The notes below the pieces were generated by a model. It did no database searches. It had not been told where the DNA came from and saw only the letters and a list, made by a program, of their open reading frames with translations. A stretch of DNA of 40,638 bases, taken from the NCBI GenBank assembly GCA_937901525.1, contig CALDHX010000049.1, positions 1 through 40,638 of the forward strand. Direction: 5' to 3'. Position 1 is the stretch's first letter; every line of letters begins with the position of its first letter. Made by a program: the position numbers and the translations under genes. Positions 16,805 to 25,800 of this stretch are shown piece by piece. Source of the stretch: an uncultured Bacteroidales bacterium (GTDB lineage Bacteria; Bacteroidota; Bacteroidia; Bacteroidales; P3).

Positions 16805-19800
16805 ATGAAAAAATTACTTTTATCTTTTGTAATTGCAGTTTTACTGCTATCAGGAGTAAAAGCACAAGACACCATCAGTATAGCTAATGGTACGACATAC
16901 AACAATAGTATGGCGATAGGAGGCTACTATGGTTTTCATACAGGTGCTTATCTTTACACTTCTGATGAAATGTTAAATCAAGGATGTACAATCAATTCCT
17001 TATTATTTCAAATGGAAACAGCAGGTTCAGGCTCAAATAGGACCTTAAAGATCTACTTAAAAGAAGTAGTAGACGAATCACTTCCTCATTCATTGGTTTT
17101 TGCCGATTTATTAGAAGGAGCTATGTTAGTTTACAATCAACCTATTACCGAACTAACATCAAATGCTTGGAATGAGTTTGTGTTTGACATTCCATTTGTT
17201 TATACAGGAATAGGAAACCTTTTGGTTATCTATGAATCAACAGGTTGTTCACCAAGTGGAGGTTGTCAAACATTTATGTATTTTGATAATTCTATTTCAG
17301 GTAAAGGTTGGGCTAGAACTTCTGATAATTATCCAATGGATTATAATATTCCACAATCCAAAAATAATGGTCACAGGGCAAATGTTAAATTTGTTTATAC
17401 AGCTATGCCAGAAGATTTCTGTATGCCTGTATCAGACTTAGTAGTTTCAAATCTACAAATGAGTTCAGCCGATGTTAGCTGGGACGGAACAGCAGACGAA
17501 TACGCTTACGAATTAAAATTAGCGAGTGAAGCTTGGACAAGTGAAAATGTAGATAGAGGTTTAATAAATGCAACTACTACTACATTTACCGACCTTACTC
17601 CAACAACAAATTATAATGTAAGAATAAAATCCGTTTGTTCAGAAGACAATGAAAGTACATGGATGACAACAAGTTTTAAAACAACATGTCTTGATTTGAT
17701 AACAGAATTACCTTACATAGAACATTTTCAAAATGGATTAGATTGTTGGCAAATAATGCGTGAAAGCTATAGTAGCAATGGCGATCATGTAGGGCCGATG
17801 ATGGAAGGAGATGTTGCAAAATTTGGAGAAAACATGAGTATGATGGCAATATCTGCACCATTCCAAGAACCAATTAACAACCTAAGAGTTTATTTTGAAA
17901 TGCGCAGTCTTGCATACTATGGATTAGACCATTTAACTATAGGTTATGTAACAGACTTAACAGACACAACTACATTTGTTCCAATGCAAACATATTCAGC
18001 AGATGTTAATGCAGGTTGGCAATCACACATGGTGTCATTTGAAGACGTAGAAGTAAATGACGAACTTACATATTATATAGCAGTAAAAGTAGAAGGATCA
18101 AGTTATACATATTTCTACATTAGAAGATTTGAAGTAGAAATGCTTCCAGATTGTCCTGCACCACAAAGAACAAGTGTAACAGTTGCACCATCAGCAGAAA
18201 CAGCACAAATCTCATGGGTAGATACAGACCCTACACACGGAGCATGGAATGTATATTACAGAGAATTACCAGCTGATGAAGAACCAACAGACGATTGGAC
18301 AATACAAAATGCAGATGCAATGACTACTGTTTTGGAAAACCTTACACCAGAAACAACATATCAAGCATTTGTTGTTACAGATTGTGGAACAGGAGATATA
18401 AGCGATAAAACAGATACAGTTGTCTTTACTACCACAGCAACAGCAGTAGAATTACCATACATTCAAGATTTTGAAGATATGGATAATTTATCAGGTATTC
18501 TTTTAACTCAGATCGCAGGAAACAACTCTTGGCATATAGGAAGTGCAGTTGCGTATATGACAGAAGGAGAAGAAAGTGGTTCTTCATTATACATATCAGG
18601 AGATAATGGAGTTTCAAATACATACACAAACTCTACATCAGTAGCCTTAGCATCTATTATAGTTGATTTTTCTGAACAAGCAGAATACATAATGGAGTTT
18701 GACTTGAAAGTAAAAGGAGAATATGGTTATACTCCATACGATTATTTTAGAGTATATGCACTTGACGCATCACAACCACTTTCAAACTATGCAAGTGGAA
18801 CAGCACTTTGTTCTCAAAAAGCAAACATCCTAAATTGGGAACATCAAACAATCACATTCCCTGCTGAATTTATAGGAACAACTAAAAATATTATTTTAGT
18901 ATGGTATAATGATAGCTATACAGAATACAATCCGCCTGCGGCAGTAGATAACATACACATCAGAGCAACAAATTGTGTTCCAGCAGAAAATGTAGCCCTT
19001 GTATCAACAGAACAAAACTCAGCAACACTTTCTTGGGAAGGTACTGCAGAAAGTTATATCGTTACATACTACAAAGCATCAGAACCAACAGAAGTAATGA
19101 CAGAAGACGCTTACGATACAACAATTGAATTAACAGACCTTGAAGGCTCAACAGAATATGTAGTTACTATTACATCTGTTTGTGGAGACGAAACATCACG
19201 ATCAACAGACGCATTACATTTCATAACAGATTGTGCACCTATTACAGATGACGTATGGTTTGAAGACTTTGAAGCAGCGTATGGTAGTGAATCAGCCGCA
19301 AATCAAATGTTTATGTGTTATGATGTTTTGGTTTCAACACCAGCAAACAACGGAACATTCCCAAGAATCTATCATCAAGGATATGCACCTGCTGCACATT
19401 CAGGAGCAGTAACACTTGAATTTAAAGGACCAGGCTTATTAGCATTACCAGAATTTGACAGACCATTAAACACATTAAGATTTGAATTCTATGCTAACAC
19501 AACAGCATCTTCGGCAGCAACAGCAGGAGTGATGGAAGTAGGGTTAATTACAGACGAAATGGATTCAACTTCATTCGTTCCATTACAAACAGTTGAACCA
19601 GTAGGATTCTCACGTTCAGGCTCATTCTTGGTAGGACCATTTGACTTTGATCAATTATCATATACAGAAGGAAGAATAGCATTACGCTATACACCAGAAC
19701 CAGCAAACTATGGAGAATCTTGGAATCTTGATGACTTTAAAGTTATTCCTATTCCAGCTTGTCCATCACCTGTTGCAAACAGTGTAGTAGTTTCAAACAT

Positions 19801-22690
19801 TACAGACACAGAAGCAACAATCTCTTGGACAGATACAGATGAAACACACGAAGCATGGATTGTATATTACAAATCAGCAGATGAAGAAGAATACTCATCT
19901 GTGTCTGCAACAGAACAAAGTCTTACATTAACAGGACTTGAAACCGTTACATCATACTCTGTATATGTAATGACAGATTGTGGAACAGACGATAACGTAT
20001 CAAGAACAGACATTGTTTCATTCTCTACAATAGCAACTCCAATTACAGATTTTCCATACTATCAAACATTCGAAGACTTAGAAGATAATCCTGCATTCTT
20101 TGAATTTAGAAACGAATACACAAACAAATGGTATGTAGGAACAGCAATAGGAGTCCCTTCAGATGAAGAAGAAACAACAACATCTCTATATATTTCTAAT
20201 GACCAAGGAGTAAGCAATGCTTATTCAGTTGGTGATGGCTCTTATGCGAGTGCAATTATGCCGGTTGTTTTTGGAGAAAGTAATGAATACATACTATCAT
20301 TTGATTACAAACTGATAGGAGAAATTAGTTATGGTTCTCAATACGACTACTTTATGTTGTTTATGTGTGATGCTGGTGTAAATATTCCATCAAACGGACA
20401 ACCACAAGGCGAAGGAGTAACAGTATTGATGGATAAAACAACAGATGTGCCAGCATGGACAAATGCATCAATATCTCTTTCAAACGTTAGCAACACTACA
20501 AAACAAATTGTCTTCTATTGGAGAAATGATAGTTACGGAGGTACTAATCCACCGATAGCAATCGACAATATTTCAATAGTAGGAGTAGATTGTGCAAGCC
20601 CAACAAACCTTGCCTCTACAACAATCACAGCAGAAGAAGCTACATTAAGCTGGCAAGAAAATGGTTCAGCAACATCATGGACTATATTCTATAAATCAGA
20701 AAATGAAACAGAATATTCATCAGTTGTAGTTAGTGAAAATCCTACTACAATAACAAACCTATCACCAGCAACAACATACACAGCATACGTAGTTGCAGAT
20801 TGTAATGGAGAATATTCTGGCTCAAGCAATACTCTTTCATTCATAACAGAATGTGCAGCGATAGATGAATTTCCATACTATCAAGGATTTGAAACAAACC
20901 CTGTTGCATGTTGGAATGCTCAATTGATTTCTGGAAGTGAAAATTGGGAAGTAAGAAATAGTTTAGGATATGCTGCTGCTTACGAAGGACTTAAAATAAT
21001 GGCAGTAAACTTTACCTCAGGTAATGCAAGACTTACTTCACCAATATTTGATATAACTTCATTGGAAAATCCAAGTGTTAAGTTTGCATATTACAATTCT
21101 TCTTATGGAGGAGTTTGTGAAGAATTAAGACTTCAATACAAAACAGATGCAGATGCAGAATGGGTAGATATAATGGTTATAGACACTCCTCACGGAGAAT
21201 GGGCTTTGGATTCAATTGCCTTACCAAATCCATCTGAAACATATCAATTAAGTTTCCTTTGCGTAGGACACTTTGGAAATGGTGTAGCAATAGACGCTTT
21301 CCAAGTATATGATTGTGCAGATTGTGAAGAAGGAGGAGAATTACCTCAACCGTGTGAAGCTCCAACAGCATTAACAGTAAGCAATATTACAGAAACCTCA
21401 GCAGAAGTTTCTTGGCAAGGAGATGCAGAAGTATATGAAGTAAGATTCAATGCCTTAGTAACTGAAAGTATAATAGGAAATGATGTTCAATACACAGGAT
21501 TGATTCCAAATACTCTTTACATGGTTGAAGTAAGAGCAGTATGTGGCGTACAAACCTCAGAATGGGTTTCAACAACATTTGCAACACTTGAAGCAACACC
21601 AGAGCCATGCGATGCACCAACTAACCTTTCTGCAAGCAACATAACAGAAACCTCAGCAGAAATCACATGGAATGGAACAGCCTCAACATACGAACTAAAA
21701 GTAAACGGAGGCGAAGCAGAAACCCTTACAACAACATCAAAATCACTAACAGGCCTAACAGCAAACACAGCCTACACAGTAGAAGTAAGAGCAATATGTG
21801 AAGACCAACAATCAGCATGGGTAACAACAAACTTCACAACCCTTGAAGAAGTTGTAACACCAGAGCCATGCGATGCACCAACTAACCTTTCTGCAAACAA
21901 CATAACAGAAACAAGTGCAGAAATCACATGGAACGGAACAGCCACAACATACGAATTCAAATTAAACTCAGGTGAAGCAGAAACCCTTACAACAACTACA
22001 AAAACATTAACAGGCTTAACAGCAAATACAGCCTACACAGTAGAAGTAAGAGCAATATGCGAAGAACAAACATCAGCATGGGTAACAACAAACTTCACAA
22101 CCCTTGAAGAACAAGTAGTGATAGTATTAGGAGAAGTAACAACATCGCCAGCAACAGAAGTAGGAAACACAAGTGCAACCTTGAACGGAGCCTTAGTAAG
22201 CGCAGGCGAATCAGAAAACTTCACAGTAGGCTTTGCATTATCTACAACAGCAGACTTCACACTTGAAGATAATAATGTTCAAAACGTAGTAGCAACATTA
22301 AATGCTAACACATTCAGCCAAGCAGTCAATGACTTAGTAGAAGGACAAACCTACTTCTATCGTGCATACATAACAAATGAAGCAGGCACAGCATACGGAG
22401 CAGTAGAAACCTTCACACTATCAAGCTTAGCAGAAGAAATAGCAGGAGCATTACAAGTAAGCCTATATCCAAACCCAGCACAAGAAAACGCAACAATGGA
22501 AATCGTAGGATTAGACCAAGACGCTAAGATAGTAATTAGCGACTTACAAGGAAGAATCCTAAGCCAAGAAGCAATAAGTGCAGGTACAACACGCTACACA
22601 GTTAACGTTAGCAATATGGCAAGTGGAGTTTACTACATAAGAATAGTAACCGACAAAGCCGTAAGCACACAAAAATTGATAGTTGAATAA
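16805..22690 (+). CDS. giant multidomain T9SS-secreted surface protein (fibronectin III / jelly-roll modules)
   Basis: 1961 aa. The signal peptide is at about 1-20 (GVKAQ). After an N-terminal sandwich domain (about 21-200) and a first FnIII domain (about 206-295), five jelly-roll (choice-of-anchor J or cleaved-adhesin/MAM-like) modules begin near 298, 548, 816, 1081 and 1354. Each starts with a motif such as ELPYIQDFED or DFPYYQTFED and is separated from the next by FnIII domains. Three tandem FnIII repeats (about 1512-1775) follow, then a linker domain (EVGNTSATLNGALVSAG). Last is the type-A sorting domain (about 1881-1961: VSLYPNPAQ ... GVYYIRI ... QKLIVE). T9SS would carry it across the outer membrane and cleave the tail. 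No protease or glycosidase motif is seen; adhesion or matrix binding is inferred. It is paralogous to the next gene. Confidence 0.9.
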   Translation: MKKLLLSFVIAVLLLSGVKAQDTISIANGTTYNNSMAIGGYYGFHTGAYLYTSDEMLNQGCTINSLLFQMETAGSGSNRTLKIYLKEVVDESLPHSLVFADLLEGAMLVYNQPITELTSNAWNEFVFDIPFVYTGIGNLLVIYESTGCSPSGGCQTFMYFDNSISGKGWARTSDNYPMDYNIPQSKNNGHRANVKFVYTAMPEDFCMPVSDLVVSNLQMSSADVSWDGTADEYAYELKLASEAWTSENVDRGLINATTTTFTDLTPTTNYNVRIKSVCSEDNESTWMTTSFKTTCLDLITELPYIEHFQNGLDCWQIMRESYSSNGDHVGPMMEGDVAKFGENMSMMAISAPFQEPINNLRVYFEMRSLAYYGLDHLTIGYVTDLTDTTTFVPMQTYSADVNAGWQSHMVSFEDVEVNDELTYYIAVKVEGSSYTYFYIRRFEVEMLPDCPAPQRTSVTVAPSAETAQISWVDTDPTHGAWNVYYRELPADEEPTDDWTIQNADAMTTVLENLTPETTYQAFVVTDCGTGDISDKTDTVVFTTTATAVELPYIQDFEDMDNLSGILLTQIAGNNSWHIGSAVAYMTEGEESGSSLYISGDNGVSNTYTNSTSVALASIIVDFSEQAEYIMEFDLKVKGEYGYTPYDYFRVYALDASQPLSNYASGTALCSQKANILNWEHQTITFPAEFIGTTKNIILVWYNDSYTEYNPPAAVDNIHIRATNCVPAENVALVSTEQNSATLSWEGTAESYIVTYYKASEPTEVMTEDAYDTTIELTDLEGSTEYVVTITSVCGDETSRSTDALHFITDCAPITDDVWFEDFEAAYGSESAANQMFMCYDVLVSTPANNGTFPRIYHQGYAPAAHSGAVTLEFKGPGLLALPEFDRPLNTLRFEFYANTTASSAATAGVMEVGLITDEMDSTSFVPLQTVEPVGFSRSGSFLVGPFDFDQLSYTEGRIALRYTPEPANYGESWNLDDFKVIPIPACPSPVANSVVVSNITDTEATISWTDTDETHEAWIVYYKSADEEEYSSVSATEQSLTLTGLETVTSYSVYVMTDCGTDDNVSRTDIVSFSTIATPITDFPYYQTFEDLEDNPAFFEFRNEYTNKWYVGTAIGVPSDEEETTTSLYISNDQGVSNAYSVGDGSYASAIMPVVFGESNEYILSFDYKLIGEISYGSQYDYFMLFMCDAGVNIPSNGQPQGEGVTVLMDKTTDVPAWTNASISLSNVSNTTKQIVFYWRNDSYGGTNPPIAIDNISIVGVDCASPTNLASTTITAEEATLSWQENGSATSWTIFYKSENETEYSSVVVSENPTTITNLSPATTYTAYVVADCNGEYSGSSNTLSFITECAAIDEFPYYQGFETNPVACWNAQLISGSENWEVRNSLGYAAAYEGLKIMAVNFTSGNARLTSPIFDITSLENPSVKFAYYNSSYGGVCEELRLQYKTDADAEWVDIMVIDTPHGEWALDSIALPNPSETYQLSFLCVGHFGNGVAIDAFQVYDCADCEEGGELPQPCEAPTALTVSNITETSAEVSWQGDAEVYEVRFNALVTESIIGNDVQYTGLIPNTLYMVEVRAVCGVQTSEWVSTTFATLEATPEPCDAPTNLSASNITETSAEITWNGTASTYELKVNGGEAETLTTTSKSLTGLTANTAYTVEVRAICEDQQSAWVTTNFTTLEEVVTPEPCDAPTNLSANNITETSAEITWNGTATTYEFKLNSGEAETLTTTTKTLTGLTANTAYTVEVRAICEEQTSAWVTTNFTTLEEQVVIVLGEVTTSPATEVGNTSATLNGALVSAGESENFTVGFALSTTADFTLEDNNVQNVVATLNANTFSQAVNDLVEGQTYFYRAYITNEAGTAYGAVETFTLSSLAEEIAGALQVSLYPNPAQENATMEIVGLDQDAKIVISDLQGRILSQEAISAGTTRYTVNVSNMASGVYYIRIVTDKAVSTQKLIVE
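21596..22117 (+). repeat. two tandem 261-nt FnIII-coding repeats
   Basis: Copies begin at 21596 and 21857 (period 261 nt = 87 residues). Long stretches are identical in DNA, for example both open ACACCAGAGCCATGCGATGC. Each encodes PCDAPTNLSA(S/N)NITETSAEITWNGTA and ends in NFTTLEE. A third, similar copy lies in the downstream paralogue at 27506. Confidence 0.9.
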
Positions 22691-22698
22691 CATTTAAC
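22382..22698 (+). repeat. 317-bp long direct repeat, copy 1 (T9SS sorting-domain cassette)
   Basis: Read base by base against 28040-28356 (offset 5658), the two differ only at 22660 (C) versus 28318 (T), so 316/317 match. The repeat covers the end of the linker domain, the whole sorting domain, the stop codon and 8 bp beyond. Identity ends abruptly after CATTTAAC. Confidence 0.97.
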
Positions 22699-22716
22699 TA
22701 TTTAAATAACACACAG

Positions 22717-22748
22717 AAAGCCACTCTATTACAGAGTGGCTTTTTTTT
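22717..22748 (+). terminator. rho-independent terminator
   Basis: AAAGCCACTCT (22717-22727) pairs with AGAGTGGCTTT (22733-22743) around a 5-nt loop, and the T-run continues to 22748. It ends the first giant-protein transcript. Confidence 0.95.
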
Positions 22749-22763
22749 CTTTACTTTTTTGAA

Positions 22764-22824
22764 TTTTTTCTTTGATTTTTTTAATTTTTTCAAAGAAAAA
22801 AAATTTTTTTTCTTTGATTTTTTT
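22764..22824 (+). promoter_or_regulatory. direct and inverted TTTTCTTTGA repeats upstream of the second giant gene
   Basis: TTTTTTCTTTGATTTTTTT occurs twice, at 22764-22782 and 22806-22824, 42 bp apart. An inverted copy lies between them, so 22790-22817 is a perfect 28-nt palindrome. The inverted copy can pair with either direct copy, giving two mutually exclusive structures. The block ends 1 bp before the -7 box at 22826. A regulatory role is inferred; it could also be only a consequence of poly-T content. Confidence 0.5.
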
Positions 22825-22825
22825 G

Positions 22826-22833
22826 TACATTTG
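22826..22833 (+). promoter_or_regulatory. putative -7 box for the second giant surface-protein gene
   Basis: TACATTTG matches TAnnTTTG, 25 nt before the ATG at 22859. This spacing equals that of the consensus promoter at 28509-28539. The -33 position is in poly-T (ATTT). Confidence 0.6.
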
Positions 22834-22858
22834 CAACGATATTAAAAATTTAAGTAAA

Positions 22859-25800
22859 ATGAAAAAATTATTATTACTTTTAATCATGGCATTGTTTGCT
22901 ATGACAAGTGGAATCTCTCAAACAATAGAAGAGGGATTTGAAGGAACTTTTCCTCCAAGTGATTGGTCTTCTAATGGAGATTGGGTAAAAAGTTCTTCTC
23001 GTGCACATACCGGTAGCTCATGTGCTTATGTTAGTGATGGACTTCCAGGAGGAAGATTAATACTTCCTGCTTATGAGCCTACGGAATTTAGTGTTTTGAG
23101 TTTTTATCTAAGTTGTAGTTATTATTCTTATTCAATTGCAACGAGTTTAACAGTAGAAGTTGCAACTACATTAGAAAATCCTCAATGGACAGTTGTAGAA
23201 CAAATTTCATATCCTGAAAATAATAGTGTATGGGATTTGCATGAAATTACTTTTGAAGAGTATGTAGGACAAACTATTTATGTTTGTTTGAATGTAGTCA
23301 ATAATAATGGCTCTGGAACATATATTGATGATGTTCGTTTAAGGGATATAACTTGTCCTCAACCAACTTTGTCTTATGTTTCTTCAACTTCTTCTACTGC
23401 AACATTTGCTGTAACATCTGTTTCTAATGCAAATGGATATAATTTGGAGATTGTGGAAAATGATTTAGGTTGGGAAGAAGCCGAAATTATTACTTCTACG
23501 GATACAATTATAGAGGTTACAGACCTACAATTAGCAACCGTTTACAAAGCTCGCTTAGTTGCAAATTGTGGTGAAGGAGATGTTAGTGATTATACAAATG
23601 TTGTAACTTTTAATACTTCTTGTGCAGATTATTTAGAAGAATTGCCATATAATGAACCATTTGATAATTTAAATTGTTGGGCAATTCCTTTGTCGGTAGA
23701 ATATTATGGAAATAATTATCCTGCAATATATCTTGCAGAAGAAGGAAATAGAATGCAAACCGCAGGAGGAGATGTTATAATGGCATTATCTTCTATAATA
23801 GCTTTTGATCATACGCAAGCAGAAATAATATTGCCAACAAAAGCTTATTTTTCTTACAATTCACCACAAGTAGATGTGGGTTATATGACAAATCTTCAAG
23901 ACACATCTTCTTTTGTTGCAATGACAACTTTATCATCTATAACAATAGATTATCAAGAATTTGTTGTTTCTATGTCAAATTGGGATTTGGAAGATGGAAC
24001 TGATTATTATCTTGCAATAAGAATACGTCCAGATGTTTATTATGATGCAGTATATATGGATAATTTGCAAATAAGAATTGCTCCTGATTGTCCTTCTCCT
24101 GTAAGAACAAGTGTAACCGTTAGTGCAAATTCAGATAATGCAACAGTTTCTTGGATAGATAGCAATGAAGAGCATAATGCTTGGATAGTTTATTATAAGG
24201 AAGAAAATGCAACAGAATGGCAAACTCAAGATGCTACTGAACAAAGTGTAGTCTTGACAGACCTTGAAGCGGAAACAACTTATCAAGTTTATGTTGTAAC
24301 AAATTGTGGAATAGATGGAGAAGTAGAACAAACATATACAGTGGAATTTACTACGACTCCTGCTCCTATAGAAATACCTTACTTCCAAGATTTTGAAGAT
24401 GAAGAATCTGTATCAGGCTTTTTGTATTACACAAACACTCAAAACGCATGGGCAATAGGAGAAGCGACAGGATATGTTGAAACAAATGAAGAAGGAGCTA
24501 CTGCTCATTCTTTATATATTTCAAATGACGGAGGAATAACTAATGCTTATACGCATACTTCTACACATGCTCTTGCTGCTTTTTTAGCTTATTTGGAACC
24601 GGGCTCAGAATATAAGATAGAATTTGATTATAAGGTTGCGGGAGAACCTGGATATGATTATTTGCAACTTTATGTTCGCGATCCATTGGTATCACTTGCA
24701 GATTATTGGTCAGGAGAGGCTATATCAGAAAAATTATCTGCGGCTACATCTTGGACACATTATGAAACAATAATACCAATAGATTATGCAGGAACTACAA
24801 AACAAATCGCATTTTATTGGAGAAATGATGGCACAGGTGGAAATCAACCTCCGATAGCAATAGATAACATAAGTATCACACCGGTTTCTTGTGTAAGACC
24901 AACAGAAATAGCGGTTGTAGATGTGGCTTCTACACAAACAACTATTACTTGGCAATCAGATGCTGATTCTTATATAATCACAATCTATCCTTCATCAAAT
25001 CAAAATGATGCAACTCAATACACTACTGATGAAAATACATTTACTTTTACAGGTTTAGATATAGCAACTAATTATAGTTTCTCGATACAATCTGTTTGTG
25101 ATGAAGAAGTTTCTCAGCCTTCTTCTACAATTAGTTTCACTACAAGTTGCGATGCGATAGTAGGACCTGTTTGGTTTGAAGACTTTGAAAGTGTTTTGGG
25201 TAATCAAGAAGCAGCAGTGTTGAAATTCTCTTGTTGGAGTGTGTTAAATTCAACCTCAGGAGCATATAATGGAACATTCCCTCGTATTTATCATGAAGGA
25301 CACGCACCTTCATCACATTCAGGTATGGTTACCTTAGAGTTTAAAGGCGATGGATTACTTCTATTACCAGAATTTATCTCTCCAACAAATACATTGCAAC
25401 TTTCATTCTATGCAAATACAACAGCTTCAACAATAGCTAATGCAGGATTGTTTGAAGTAGGATATGTTTCTAACCCATTAGATACAGCAACTTTCGTATC
25501 TTTGGCAACAGTTACGCCGGTTGGATTAGAAAGAAGTTCATCTGAATTAGTAGGACCATTCTTATTTACTGATGCTTTGCCAGATTCAAGAATTGCTTTG
25601 CGTTATACAGCAGTAGATGCTTTGGAATCATGGAATTTAGACGACTTTAAAGTAGAGCCAATACCAGAATGTCCATCTCCAATTCCTTCAAGTGTTGTGG
25701 TTTCCAATGTTACACAAGAATCAGCAACTATTTCTTGGGTAGATAATGATGAAACACATACTCAATGGTTAGTATATTACAAAGCAGAGGGTGATGAAGA

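Noticed and set aside
21517..22260. Three minus-strand ORFs with similar proteins (ending in SSHIALTST-type sequence), with two more at 27388-27918
   Set aside because: They are antisense shadows of the repeated FnIII units. Their mutual similarity comes from the repeat DNA, and they lack promoters or plausible protein character.
22772..22858. Longer start for the second giant surface protein
   Set aside because: The added 29 residues are encoded by the poly-T repeat block, overlap the -7 box and would spoil a good signal peptide beginning at 22859.
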